A stretch of DNA of 64,000 bases. Source: Pseudomonadota bacterium (GTDB lineage: Bacteria; Pseudomonadota; Gammaproteobacteria; Steroidobacterales; Steroidobacteraceae). The notes below the pieces were generated by a model. It was not told the origin of the DNA. It saw only the letters and a program-made list of their open reading frames with translations, and ran no database searches. This document shows, in pieces, positions 8,774-17,570 of this stretch. Location: NCBI GenBank assembly GCA_021785405.1, contig JAJYFF010000001.1, positions 62,001 to 126,000 of the forward strand, read 5' to 3'. Position 1 is the stretch's first letter; each line of letters opens with the position of its first letter. Made by a program: the position numbers and the translations under genes.

Positions 8774-9982
8774 TCACCTCGCTTCGCGGCGGAGCAGCCC
8801 GCGCATCGCGTCGAGTCCCTCGCCGGTGGTGCGCCGTCCATAGCCGATGCGGAAACGATCGGTCGGCGTGGCCGTCAGCACGGACGCGTAGACGGAGGCC
8901 GGTATGAGAACGACGCCCGCCTGTTCCACCATTCGCTGGCAGAACGCTTCGACTCCCGCAGCCCCCTTGTAGCGCGGGAACATCACGACACCGCCGTCCG
9001 GCACGTAGCGATCGAACAGTTCCGGGTATTCGGCGAGGAACGCGGCTACCTGCGCGTAGCCTTCTCGCGCGATGGTCCGTGTCCGTTCGAGCACCGATTC
9101 GCGGTGCTGGAGCGCGACGAGCGCCAGGCGTTCCGAAGGCCCGCTGTTGCAGATCGACAGGTAGTGCTTGTAGCGCACCATCCGCTCGAGCAATGCGCGA
9201 TCCCGACAGGCGATCCAGCCGATCCTCAGGCCCGGCAGGCCGTAGGCCTTGCTCATCACGTTGAGCGAGACCCCTCGTTCGTAGACATCCACGGCCTGCG
9301 GCAGCCGCTTCGACGGGTCGTGCTCGATGAGTCGGTACACTTCGTCCGAGAACAACCAGATCCCGTGCTTGCGGCACAAATCGACGAGCGCGACGAAGCG
9401 CTCGCGTTCCAGGATCTTCCCGGTCGGGTTGTGCGGAAAGTTGACGTAGAGGACGCGGGTGTTCGGGCGAATCGCCGCGGCGACCTGATCGAGGTGCAGC
9501 GTCCAGTGCTCCTCGGGATCGAGCGCGACCCCGGAGACCGCGCACTGCGACAGCGGCAGGGTCTCGGCGGACTGGTAGTTCGGCGTCACGACGATCGCGT
9601 GATCCTGGGGACCCAGCAGCGCGCGGTAACAGCAGTAGACGCCTTCCTCGGCCCCCGCAAAGCACAGAACGTCCTGCATCGAGCAGTGCTCGTAAGTCGC
9701 GGCGATCGCTTCGCGCAGTTCCGGCGCACCGTAGGGTTCGGTATACCCGAGTCGCTGGTCGAGCAGTGCATCGAGCGCGGCGTCACCGCCGAGCGCGAGC
9801 AACTCCCGGATCGATAGCGTTTCGGCGTCCGAGGCCGTCATGTGGTGGCGCGCGGAGAATTCCCAGCGGCCGAGATAGGTCTCCAGTCTGAATTCCGGCA
9901 GGGTCGGCGACCTCGTGTCGGCGACCGCGCCCGTCTGCGGCTCACCACCGGGGGCTCGGTCAGCGGGAGTGCGCGGTGTCAT
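8774..9982 (-). CDS. PLP-dependent aminotransferase, class I/II
   Basis: A fold-type I pyridoxal-phosphate enzyme (402 aa). The nucleotide-like PLP residues appear in FAGAEEGVYCCYRALL, the conserved Asn and Asp in FPHNPTGKI and FSDEVYR, and the Schiff-base Lys in NVMSKAYGLPGLRIGW. Substrate cannot be read from sequence. Its start ATG overlaps the stop of the upstream regulator gene in ATGA, so the two are cotranscribed; the regulator probably responds to the amino acid this enzyme handles. Confidence 0.88.
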   Translation of the reverse strand: MTPRTPADRAPGGEPQTGAVADTRSPTLPEFRLETYLGRWEFSARHHMTASDAETLSIRELLALGGDAALDALLDQRLGYTEPYGAPELREAIAATYEHCSMQDVLCFAGAEEGVYCCYRALLGPQDHAIVVTPNYQSAETLPLSQCAVSGVALDPEEHWTLHLDQVAAAIRPNTRVLYVNFPHNPTGKILERERFVALVDLCRKHGIWLFSDEVYRLIEHDPSKRLPQAVDVYERGVSLNVMSKAYGLPGLRIGWIACRDRALLERMVRYKHYLSICNSGPSERLALVALQHRESVLERTRTIAREGYAQVAAFLAEYPELFDRYVPDGGVVMFPRYKGAAGVEAFCQRMVEQAGVVLIPASVYASVLTATPTDRFRIGYGRRTTGEGLDAMRGLLRREAR

Positions 9983-10614
9983 GCGGCATCGTCCTTGCGT
10001 GCCGCGCGCGCGCTGGCCAAGCGCTTGTAGAACGTGGCGCGCGAGCAGCCGAGGACGTCCGCCACGTGATTCGCGGCGCCACGCACCTCGAACAGGGCGC
10101 GATCATCGAGGCGTACCAGCAACGCGATCTGATCGGCGACACCCAGACCCGCGATCGTCGCGCGGCGCTCGGCCAGGAATGTCGCGACTTCGTCGTTGAT
10201 CGCCTCCCGCCAGTCGAGGGGGAACAGTGCCTTGCCGCGTGGCAAGCCCGGATCGGGCAGCGTGAGCAACCCGGCCAGCGCGGCGCGGGCCACCTCGAAC
10301 GCGGACACATCGACATTGATGCACAGCAGTCCTTCGGGCACCCGCTCGGCGTTGCGCAACACGATGGAGATCGATCGCAGCGCGCGCCCATCCCAATTGG
10401 ACTTCGCGTAGGGGCCAATCACGTCGTGCTCGAAGGACCCGACGTTCGCGCGGTCGTTCAGCGAGGGATCGCCGACGCGTCGGCGTGAGAAATTGCCGGC
10501 GATATGCGCGATGCGATCCGAGCGCAGGTCATGAATGACCACCTCGGCGTGCGGGGCGAGCAACGCCGCGACGGCGTTGCTGAGCGGAACATAGGGGGCC
10601 GGCGACCAGGACAT
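9979..10614 (-). CDS. YheO/DauR-type PAS-HTH transcriptional regulator
   Basis: The N-terminal YheO-like PAS domain shows the family pattern (VVIHDLRSDRIAHIAGNFSRR, GDPSLND, then YAKSNWDGRALRSISIVLRN). The C terminus has a Fis-like helix-turn-helix (GAANHVADVLGCSRATFYKRLA). The family includes DauR, which controls D-arginine catabolism; ligand specificity here is unknown. It is the first gene of a two-gene unit with the aminotransferase, with a 4-nt overlap. Confidence 0.85.
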   Translation of the reverse strand: MSWSPAPYVPLSNAVAALLAPHAEVVIHDLRSDRIAHIAGNFSRRRVGDPSLNDRANVGSFEHDVIGPYAKSNWDGRALRSISIVLRNAERVPEGLLCINVDVSAFEVARAALAGLLTLPDPGLPRGKALFPLDWREAINDEVATFLAERRATIAGLGVADQIALLVRLDDRALFEVRGAANHVADVLGCSRATFYKRLASARAARKDDAA

Positions 10615-10740
10615 GCCGGGATGCTAAGCCGTTGGAGACGATACGTCCAGTATAGACAAATAGTATTTTCCCGGCGGGCGTCTTGGCGCCCGGGCGAACC
10701 TGACCCGAACGCGACCGCGAGGCCACTGGATCGTCGCCGC

Positions 10741-10768
10741 TTGACATGATGGTAAGTAATAACTTACC
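10741..10768 (+). promoter_or_regulatory. Promoter element and ArsR-type operator
   Basis: A perfect inverted repeat GGTAAGT-AATA-ACTTACC (10751-10768) ends 7 bp before the ArsR-family start codon. A consensus -35 hexamer TTGACA is at 10741-10746; the best-spaced -10 (TACCGT at 18 bp) is poor. The dyad within the promoter is the classic autoregulatory arrangement for an ArsR repressor. Confidence 0.7.
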
Positions 10769-10775
10769 GTAAGCC

Positions 10776-11102
10776 ATGGCTAACCAAAACTCCGCGCCGC
10801 TCGCGTTGTCCGCCCTGGGTGACGCGACGCGACGCACCCTATTCGAACGCCTGGCGAAGGCGCCCGCGGCGGTCGTCGACTTGGCGCGTGGTCTGCCCGT
10901 GAGTCGCCCGGCCGTCTCGCAACACCTCAAGGTGCTGAAAGCCGCGGGCTTGGTTCGAGAGGTCGCCGCCGGCACGCGGCGCATCTATCACGTCGACCCG
11001 AGGGGAATCGGCGCGATGCGCGAGTGGCTGGATCAGCACTGGCGCGACGCCTTGGCCGCGTTCCAGGACTATGCGGATGACATCACCGAGGAGGAATCAT
11101 GA
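10776..11102 (+). CDS. ArsR-family winged-helix repressor
   Basis: A 108-aa ArsR/SmtB-type regulator (ALGDATRRTLFERLAKAP, then the recognition helix PVSRPAVSQHLKVLKAAGLV). No Cys-rich metal site is seen, so it belongs to the non-metal group that is usually paired with AHSA1 domain proteins. It has no clear Shine-Dalgarno, and its start lies just beyond the operator, so a very short leader or leaderless transcript is possible. Its stop overlaps the start of the SRPBCC gene in ATGA. Confidence 0.92.
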   Translation: MANQNSAPLALSALGDATRRTLFERLAKAPAAVVDLARGLPVSRPAVSQHLKVLKAAGLVREVAAGTRRIYHVDPRGIGAMREWLDQHWRDALAAFQDYADDITEEES

Positions 11103-11557
11103 TCGCCCCCATCCAGTGCAACGTCGAGGTGAAGGCTTCCACGGCGAGGGCTTTCGAGCTCTTCGCTCAACACATGGGTGCGTGGTGGCCGCGCGGCAAG
11201 ACCCCCGCAGGCCGGCCGCACGCCGAACTGATCATCGAGCCGCGCAAGGACGGACGCTGGTTCGAACGGGATGCCGATGGCCAGGAGACGCCGTGGGGCA
11301 AGGTGCTGGCCTGGGAGCCGCCGCGGCGCCTGGTCCTCGGCTGGCAACTCGATCACCACTTCCGCTTCGACGCGGACCGGCTGATGGAGGTCGAGATTCT
11401 CTTCGAGGCGCTCCCCGGCGGTGGGACTCGGGTGCGCCTCGAACACCGTGACCTGGAGCAGCTGGGCAGCGAAGCCGAGACTTTCGCCGGCAAGGTGCGC
11501 TCGGGCTGGCCGGAACGTTTGGGCGACTTCGCGCAGTACGCCGTCACCCACCCGTGA
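11099..11557 (+). CDS. SRPBCC / AHSA1-domain protein
   Basis: A 152-aa START-like fold protein of the AHSA1 family (FAQHMGAWWPRGKTPAG, VLAWEPPRRLVLGWQL, GGGTRVRLEHRDLE). Such proteins bind small hydrophobic ligands and are commonly coupled to ArsR-type repressors, as here. Function within the cell is not known. The last 14 bp overlap the convergent OsmC gene. Confidence 0.9.
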   Translation: MIAPIQCNVEVKASTARAFELFAQHMGAWWPRGKTPAGRPHAELIIEPRKDGRWFERDADGQETPWGKVLAWEPPRRLVLGWQLDHHFRFDADRLMEVEILFEALPGGGTRVRLEHRDLEQLGSEAETFAGKVRSGWPERLGDFAQYAVTHP

Positions 11558-12005
11558 GGTGCGTCGCCGGTCGACCGGCGTCGACCTCGACCGTCCAGGT
11601 GACCGATGCGTCGTCGCGCAGCGAGGAGCGGACGCTGCAATATTTGGTGACCGAGAGTTCGACCGCGCGCGTCGCCTTGTCGAGCGTCACCCCCGGCGCC
11701 GTGATCCGAAAGTGCAGGACCGCGGCGGACAAGCGGCGCGGGGTCGATGCGACGCGATCGGCCTCGACCTGCACGGTGAGCGCCCGAACGGGCGTGCGCT
11801 GCTTCTCCAGGATCGTGACGACGTCCACCGACGCGCAGGTCGCGATCGCTGCCAGCAGCAGGTCGAACGGACTCGGCGCCGATTGCGCGTCGCCGTCGAT
11901 TCGAACGGCCGCGCCTGCCGACCGACCGGCCTCGAAGACCAAGCCCCCGAGCCACTGCACCTCGATCGGTGGATGCGCCGGAATTGCGGACGTGGGTTGA
12001 TTCAC
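11544..12005 (-). CDS. OsmC/Ohr-family protein
   Basis: A peroxiredoxin-like protein of the OsmC superfamily, which generally reduces organic hydroperoxides through two cysteines. The family Cys positions are visible in LLAAIATCASVDVVTILEK and SVTKYCSVRSSL. The GTG at 12005 is chosen as start because a GAGGAG ribosome site lies upstream and the dabA stop lies within that leader; the track's ATG 12053 lies inside dabA. It follows dabA closely on the same strand, so it may be read through from dabBA. Confidence 0.85.
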   Translation of the reverse strand: MNQPTSAIPAHPPIEVQWLGGLVFEAGRSAGAAVRIDGDAQSAPSPFDLLLAAIATCASVDVVTILEKQRTPVRALTVQVEADRVASTPRRLSAAVLHFRITAPGVTLDKATRAVELSVTKYCSVRSSLRDDASVTWTVEVDAGRPATHLTGG

Positions 12006-12009
12006 CGGA

Positions 12010-14496
12010 TCACTCCTCTCCGTGTTCGGCAATGCTCGACTCGCGCTCGCCACTTTGCCAGCCGCTGCGACCGCGTCGCTCGATCGCCCCGTCGTCGCCG
12101 ACGCGAAACAGGTGCAGCCACTCGTTCTCGACGAGCTGGCGTACCGTCGCGTGCTTCGCGATCACGCGGTCGATCATCTCCCGCGGCGCCTCGATGACCA
12201 CCGAGAGCCGCAGCGGCGTGTGCCGCCAGTGCGCACCGTCGTGGACCGATTGCCGCGAGAGACCGACTCGCAAGTCGCCGGTGTTGCCTTCGAACACGCC
12301 GATATGCCCGCAGGCGACGTTGTGCAGCACCTTGTTACCGCTGCCGTAGCGTTCCGGAGCGACCGTCGAGGCATAGTATTGTAGGTTGATCCAGTGGGTC
12401 ACGACCATCGGCGCGGTCATGATGAGCTCGAGTACCCGTCCGTCTCGATCCTCCGGCCAGACGTAGTCGTGGAGGAATGCGCGACCTCCCAGGTCGAGAC
12501 CGCGCGTGCGCGAGCGCGGGGCGACGATGAACGCGGCGTTGTCCGCAAGACCCCACTCCGGACGGGTCTGCGCCCAATCGCGTGCGCGCCGGCGAAGCTC
12601 GCGCAACAACGCGTCGGGGCGATCCGCGAGGGCGCCGAGGCCGAGACTCGGTGCGCGCTCGGCGCGCGTACGCCGACCGGCCTCGGCGAGCGCAAGTCGC
12701 AGGCGCTCGAGGTCCGGCGCGTGGCTCGACGGCAGCGCGTCGAGATCGAACAGCCGGACTTCGTCGGTGGTCGTGTTGTGGAGCGCGGCGATCGCGATCG
12801 TGTCCGCGGGAATGCGAATGTCGTGATCGATCAGCGCGAGCCGCAGCGCCGGATCGTTCAGCAACGCGGCGAGCACCCGCGCGTTGACTTCGCCGGTGTG
12901 CCCGCCGCAGGCGCCGCAGTCGAGCGCGGCCGCTTGCGGGTTGTTGGCGCTCTGGCTGCCGTGGCCGACCAGTACGAGCAGGCGGGCGAACCCCGAGGTG
13001 AGGCTCATCGCACGCAAGATCGAGGCGACGAGTTCCGCGTTGCGGGCGACCTCGCCAGGGTCGCCCCGCTGCAGTCGCGGATGCAGGCGCTGCGCATCGG
13101 TCGCGCGGAGCGCGAGCGTTTCCAGCGGCTGCGGATCCCGCCCGAAATGTCGGCGCAGCAGCGCCCCGAGATAGCCGAGGCCGAGGGTTTCGACCAACGA
13201 GAAGTTGCCCGTCGGCAAGCGTTGGAAGGGTTGCCACGCGGCTCGCGCGCGCAGCGCGTGCTGACGCCGGTCGCCGATCGCCCGATCCCGGTGCGCATCA
13301 CCGCTCGACTCCGTGACTTCGAGCGCGGGGGCGAGCAGTCCCGGAAGTTGCGGCCGCGCGGCGGTGGTGCCGATCGGCCGGTAGCGGATCGGTAGACCGA
13401 AGAAGCCGGCGAACCCGCGGGTCTCTAGCGCCGGATCCGCGCTCTCCAGCGAGCGACGGAAGCGCTCCGAACGCACGTCGATGCAGAACACGAGTTGCGC
13501 GGCGCTCGCGTGCGGCGCTCGTGACGCCGCCGTGGCGGCAGCGTGTCGGCGCAACTCGCCGATCAACCGGTCCTGATAGTCGATCTCCTGGGCGCGTTGC
13601 CAGACTGCACCGAAGGCCTCTGGGGCAGGGTCGGGGATCCGACGCGCGCGTCGCCACTGCTCGCGCCATCGCTGCGTCTGCGCTGCGCAATGCCGGCCGT
13701 CGTCGAGCAGCGCCTCCCAGCTCGCCCGGATCGCGAGCAACGCCCGCAGGTTCGGATCCGAGGCGCCCGCGAGCGCCGCGTCCCAGCCGAGATACGCGCA
13801 CCACGAGGCCCAGCCGTTGATGCGCAACAAGCAAACCTGCAGGAAGGTCTCGGCGTCGTCGGCGATGTCCAACCGCTCGAGCGACCAGGCGAGTGCGGTC
13901 TCCGCGTTCGGCGGCAGGTCGCGCGCGCGCGCGCGGATCTCGGGTGCGTGCATCAAGGGTTCGAGCGAATGGTCGACCTGCAGACCGTTCCGCCAGCCCT
14001 CGAAGAGGCCTTGCGTCGGGCTGCGATGCCAGTCGGCTTGATGTTCATCGAAATTGGACGCGCAATACTGGCTGATCTGCTGGGTGATCGTCTCGCGCCA
14101 CCGCAACCCCCGCGGGTGGCCCGGATCGTCGTCCAGTACGTCCGAGAGCAACGGCAGGCCGGGGCGATTCAGCGGGCTCGCCTGCAAGGCAGCGACCGCG
14201 TCGTCGCGCGAGGTGCACCGATCGTGTTCCGCGAGTGCGCGCGAGAGCGCCGCGGGGCTGATCTCGCCGGCCTGCCACGCGCGCCGATACTCCTCCGGGG
14301 CGAGCATCATCCGGCTCCCGGTCAGCCGAGCGATCGTCGCCGCGGCGTGTGCGAACGGGCGATCGATGAGACCCCAGAACGGATTGACCGCGATCTGCCG
14401 ATCGAGCGGCCAGTTCGGTGCGATCGTGCGGCACGCACCGTCGATCGCCGCGGCCAGCGCCGCGGACGGCGCGGTGTCCGCGCGCACGCGGGTCAT
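12010..14496 (-). CDS. dabA: DabA (DUF2309): carbonic-anhydrase-like subunit of the inorganic carbon concentrating complex
   Basis: The 828-aa peripheral subunit of the DAB complex, which hydrates CO2 vectorially to build up cytoplasmic bicarbonate. The beta-carbonic-anhydrase-like zinc ligands can be seen as FCIDVRSERF (Cys and Asp) and LVGHGSQSANNP ... DCGACGGHTGEVN (His and Cys). N-terminal family marks are PNWPLDRQIAVNPFWGL. The ORF track fuses it with dabB into a 1395-aa ORF; the true start is ATG 14496 after a GGGAG, overlapping the dabB stop by 4 nt. The gene order dabB-dabA and divergent LysR regulator support an autotrophic role. Confidence 0.93.
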   Translation of the reverse strand: MTRVRADTAPSAALAAAIDGACRTIAPNWPLDRQIAVNPFWGLIDRPFAHAAATIARLTGSRMMLAPEEYRRAWQAGEISPAALSRALAEHDRCTSRDDAVAALQASPLNRPGLPLLSDVLDDDPGHPRGLRWRETITQQISQYCASNFDEHQADWHRSPTQGLFEGWRNGLQVDHSLEPLMHAPEIRARARDLPPNAETALAWSLERLDIADDAETFLQVCLLRINGWASWCAYLGWDAALAGASDPNLRALLAIRASWEALLDDGRHCAAQTQRWREQWRRARRIPDPAPEAFGAVWQRAQEIDYQDRLIGELRRHAAATAASRAPHASAAQLVFCIDVRSERFRRSLESADPALETRGFAGFFGLPIRYRPIGTTAARPQLPGLLAPALEVTESSGDAHRDRAIGDRRQHALRARAAWQPFQRLPTGNFSLVETLGLGYLGALLRRHFGRDPQPLETLALRATDAQRLHPRLQRGDPGEVARNAELVASILRAMSLTSGFARLLVLVGHGSQSANNPQAAALDCGACGGHTGEVNARVLAALLNDPALRLALIDHDIRIPADTIAIAALHNTTTDEVRLFDLDALPSSHAPDLERLRLALAEAGRRTRAERAPSLGLGALADRPDALLRELRRRARDWAQTRPEWGLADNAAFIVAPRSRTRGLDLGGRAFLHDYVWPEDRDGRVLELIMTAPMVVTHWINLQYYASTVAPERYGSGNKVLHNVACGHIGVFEGNTGDLRVGLSRQSVHDGAHWRHTPLRLSVVIEAPREMIDRVIAKHATVRQLVENEWLHLFRVGDDGAIERRGRSGWQSGERESSIAEHGEE

Positions 14497-16085
14497 GGGC
14501 CGCTCCCGTTCGGTTCGAAATCCCGGGTGGCCGCACCCGCAGACCTCGGGGTATCCGCGCGGACCGGCCAGAGCCGGAACGTCCAGCGCGTGAATCGCTC
14601 GTCGAGGTAGAACCCCGCGTACACCCACGAGTAGAGCCGGGCCGCGAGCGCGGACCGGCCGAGCGCGCGCCGCCCGCGCGTCACCAGCGTCGCTTGCGCG
14701 AGATACAGCAGCAGGAAGCCCGCCAAGACCGCATCCGCGAGCGGCGCGGGCACGGGCGTCGTGGCGATCATCCCGAGCCGCGCGGACAGGAAGGCGTGGA
14801 ACAGGAGATAGAGTTGCGTCGCGCCCGCGAGCGCGAGCAGGCGCACCGCGAAGCCGGGGATCGCCGTGATCGCCGGCGGCCACAACAGCGTCGCGAGCCC
14901 GCTCGCGAGCAAGGCCGCCGCGATCGCGGGGATCGACGGCACACCCATCGCCCGGTGCCAGAGCAGCGCCGAACCGAACACCACGCTCCACGCGATCGGC
15001 CACGCGAGGATCGGACCCGCAAGCGCGGGTGCGGCAGACCCCGCGACGGCGTCGGTCGACATCCGCCGCGCGAGGCTGTCGCGGACCGTGTCCCCCGCGC
15101 AGAGAAATGCGTACGCCTTGTACGCAGCGTGCGCGATCAGGTGCAGCAGGGCGAGGTCGTACAGGCCGAGGCCGCACTCCATGACCATGAATCCCATCTG
15201 TGAGCAGGTCGACCAGGCAAGCCGCACCTTCACGGTGATCCGGGTCAACATCACGAGCCCCGCGAGCACCGCGGTGAGCCCGCCGACCCCGACCAGCAGC
15301 GCCCGCGCGGTCGGGGCGGCACCGATCAGCGGTGCCAGCCGGATGAGCACGTAACCGCCCAAGTTGACGACGCCGGCGTGCAGCAGCGCCGACACCGGCG
15401 TCGGCGCTTCCATCACCTGAATCAGCCACCCGTGCAGCGGCAATTGTGCGCACTTCAACAGCACCGCGATCGCGATCAAGGTTGCCGCCACGGCGGCGGA
15501 CGACGGCAGCACCGGGGCCGCGCGCGCGAGCGCCGCGAGCGCGCCGAGGTCGAGCGTTCCCCACTGCCGGTAGAGCAGGACCGCGGCGCCGACGAGGCAG
15601 GCCTCGGCGAGACGACTGGCGAGGAATTTCTTGTGCGCGACGATGATCGCCGCCGGCCGGTCGGGATAGAACGTGAGCAGTTGATGCAGCGCCAAGCTGC
15701 TCGCGCTCCACGCGGCGATCAGCACCGCGAGATTGGCCGTCACGACGACGAGACTCACCGAAGCCAAGGTCGCGAGGTACGCGACGACGAAGCGGGTCTG
15801 CCCGGGTTCCCCGTCGAGATAACGCCGTGCGTAGTCGCCGATGATCCAGCCGAGATACGCGATCAGCAGCGCGACCAACGCGGTGGCCACCGGAACCGAC
15901 CCAGCGGACCTCGGGGCCGGGTTCGCCAGTGCAGCGATCACGCCGATCAGGGCCAGTACGAGCACGGCGCGGGTCGCGATCGCGAGCGAGCGCCAGCGGG
16001 CGGTCGGCCACGCCGCGGCGAGCAGCGCGGCCGCGAGATACGCGCCGGGAATGGCCCAGAGCGGCGCGGTGGTTTCTGCAATCAT
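14493..16085 (-). CDS. dabB: DabB: NuoL/MrpA-like membrane subunit of the inorganic carbon concentrating complex
   Basis: A 530-aa integral membrane protein of the proton-conducting NADH dehydrogenase (NuoL/M/N) family, with about 13-14 hydrophobic segments. Conserved parts include LLKCAQLPLHGWLIQVMEAPTPVSALLHAGVVN and YKAYAFLCAG, the ion channel signatures. In the DAB complex it is thought to couple a cation gradient to CO2 hydration by DabA. It is first in the dabBA unit, and its stop overlaps the dabA start in ATGA. The standalone context (no nuo genes) separates it from complex I. Confidence 0.92.
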   Translation of the reverse strand: MIAETTAPLWAIPGAYLAAALLAAAWPTARWRSLAIATRAVLVLALIGVIAALANPAPRSAGSVPVATALVALLIAYLGWIIGDYARRYLDGEPGQTRFVVAYLATLASVSLVVVTANLAVLIAAWSASSLALHQLLTFYPDRPAAIIVAHKKFLASRLAEACLVGAAVLLYRQWGTLDLGALAALARAAPVLPSSAAVAATLIAIAVLLKCAQLPLHGWLIQVMEAPTPVSALLHAGVVNLGGYVLIRLAPLIGAAPTARALLVGVGGLTAVLAGLVMLTRITVKVRLAWSTCSQMGFMVMECGLGLYDLALLHLIAHAAYKAYAFLCAGDTVRDSLARRMSTDAVAGSAAPALAGPILAWPIAWSVVFGSALLWHRAMGVPSIPAIAAALLASGLATLLWPPAITAIPGFAVRLLALAGATQLYLLFHAFLSARLGMIATTPVPAPLADAVLAGFLLLYLAQATLVTRGRRALGRSALAARLYSWVYAGFYLDERFTRWTFRLWPVRADTPRSAGAATRDFEPNGSGP

Positions 16086-16156
16086 CGAATGGCCTCCGAA
16101 TACGACGAGCGGGCGCAGTATCGGTTCGACGGGGGTCCAAGTAAAATAGAATGATC

Positions 16157-16171
16157 AGAACATATCGTTCT
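16157..16171. promoter_or_regulatory. Dyad between dabB and the divergent LysR gene
   Basis: A 15-bp perfect dyad AGAAC-ATATC-GTTCT lies in the 93-bp divergent intergenic region, 8 bp upstream of the LysR start. Size and position fit a LysR-type binding site, which would autoregulate and control dabBA. Confidence 0.5.
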
Positions 16172-16178
16172 TTTTTAT

Positions 16179-17102
16179 ATGACAACCATGAAGCCACTCA
16201 ACTTTCGGCACCTGCGGTACTTCTGGCAAGTCGCCAAGAGCGGTCACCTGACGCGGGCGGCGCACGAGCTGCGGGTCTCGCAATCGGCGTTGTCCGCGCA
16301 GATTCGCCAGCTCGAGGGCTATTTCGGCAAAGCGCTGTTCGACCGCGTCGGTCGGCGCCTGACGCTCACCGAATTCGGTGAGACGGTGCTCGACTACGCG
16401 GACGGGATCTTCGGTCTCGGCCAGGAGCTGATGGCGACGGTGCGAGGCGGCATGGGGCAGAGCGTCCGGCAGTTGCGGGTGGGCGCGGTGGCGACGCTGT
16501 CTCGAAACTTCGTCGAGAACCTGCTGCGGCCGATCTTGGGCCAGCCGCGGATTCGGCTGAGTCTCGAATCCGGCACGCTCGAGGAATTGCTCGGCCGCCT
16601 GCAGGTCCACAACCTCGACGTCGTGTTCTCCAATCGCCCGGTGGCCACCGATGCGGGGCGAGCCTGGCGTTGCGTGCGCATCGATCGGCAGTCGGTGTGT
16701 CTCGTCGGCCCACCGCGTCCCGGGGCGGGGCGCTTTCGCCTCCGCGCGGACGCGGCCGGACAGCGCTTCGTCGTTCCCGGTCCGAGCAGCGACATCCGCA
16801 GCCAATTCGACGCGTGGTGCGAGAAGCGCAAGCTGCAGATCGAGGTCGCCGCGGAAGTCGACGACATGGCGATGCTGCGGCTGCTGGCGCGGGATTCCGG
16901 TGCGATCACCGTGCTCCCCGAAGTCGTCGTCCAGGACGAGCTGCGCGACGGCCGCCTGCGCCGGTATTGCTCGGTCCCGGGCGTATTCGAGAACTTCTAC
17001 GCGATCACCGCGCATCGCCGCCAGCCGTCCCCGATCCTGCAGACGCTGATCGTCCCTCGGGCCGCTACCGAAGCGCGGGCGAGGTCAGCGGACGAACGCT
17101 GA
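16179..17102 (+). CDS. LysR-family regulator divergent from dabBA
   Basis: A LysR protein with an NhaR-like N terminus (LNFRHLRYFWQVAKSGHLTRA, SQSALSAQIRQLEGYFG). ATG 16188 (MKPLNFRH) is an equally good start; neither has a Shine-Dalgarno. The C-terminal effector domain is complete (307 aa). Divergent placement next to dabBA makes it the probable regulator of inorganic carbon uptake. Whether it should be called CbbR-like needs phylogeny. Confidence 0.9.
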   Translation: MTTMKPLNFRHLRYFWQVAKSGHLTRAAHELRVSQSALSAQIRQLEGYFGKALFDRVGRRLTLTEFGETVLDYADGIFGLGQELMATVRGGMGQSVRQLRVGAVATLSRNFVENLLRPILGQPRIRLSLESGTLEELLGRLQVHNLDVVFSNRPVATDAGRAWRCVRIDRQSVCLVGPPRPGAGRFRLRADAAGQRFVVPGPSSDIRSQFDAWCEKRKLQIEVAAEVDDMAMLRLLARDSGAITVLPEVVVQDELRDGRLRRYCSVPGVFENFYAITAHRRQPSPILQTLIVPRAATEARARSADER

Positions 17103-17223
17103 CGGGCATCGTGCGTCCAATAGAGCGGCTCCATCTGGCCCCCGGCGGATTTTCTGCTAGACTGCGGGGCCTCAAAACGGCGGCGACCGCGGTGCGGTAT
17201 ACCTCCGCCATATGTCACGCGCT

Positions 17224-17300
17224 GCGCCCGTAGCTCAGTTGGATAGAGCGTCTGGCTACGAACCAGAAGGTCGGGAGTTCGAATCTCTCCGGGCGCGCCA
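17224..17300 (+). tRNA. tRNA-Arg(ACG)
   Basis: A 77-nt tRNA with acceptor GCGCCCG/CGGGCGC, anticodon stem TCTGG/CCAGA, loop CTACGAA (anticodon ACG), T arm GAGTTCGAATCTC, discriminator G and encoded CCA. Its last 19 bases are also found 2.6 kb downstream, marking it as an integration target. Confidence 0.97.
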
Positions 17301-17301
17301 C
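17282..17301 (+). repeat. att site, tRNA-proximal copy
   Basis: The sequence AATCTCTCCGGGCGCGCCAC forms the 3' end of tRNA-Arg plus one base and is identical to 19899-19918. Confidence 0.8.
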
Positions 17302-17339
17302 ATAAACATTGGCCGATCAAACACTTGGCGACTCCTCCG

Positions 17340-17570
17340 TCAGCCGATACGGCGTCGAAGCCAGGTGGTCGCGGGGGCTTTGCGGGACTCGGTGATACAG
17401 GCCTTGTCCGCCGTCGCGATCAGACTCGTCATTCCCGCCTGGGAGTAATGCGTCGTGATGCGCCCGCTCTTGTGCCCAAGTAGATCCTGACGATGCTCGA
17501 AGCTCACGCCGGCGGCCCTCAGTCGCCGTCCGAATGGATGCTTCAAGTCGTGAACCCCCCCCGGATCGTC
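17340..17570 (-). pseudogene. Tyrosine recombinase (integrase), C-terminal remnant
   Basis: The fragment reads VHDLKHPFGRRLRAAG...QDLLGHKSGRITTHYSQA, matching the catalytic C terminus of tyrosine integrases: the HxxR box, the LGH histidine and the HYS tyrosine. An in-frame TAG at 17571-17573 ends it upstream and no N-terminal part is found. The HxxR arginine is Lys here (HDLK). A run of eight G lies immediately before the box. It sits next to the att copy in the tRNA, the usual site for the integrase gene, and cannot encode an active enzyme. Confidence 0.8.

Noticed and set aside
14493-16085. nuoL of respiratory complex I
   Set aside because: It is paired and coupled with dabA and has no nuo neighbours.
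12010-16197. Single 1395-aa ORF on the minus strand
   Set aside because: It is dabA in frame with antisense-free read-through across dabB sequence; family start sites and the ATGA overlap show two separate genes.
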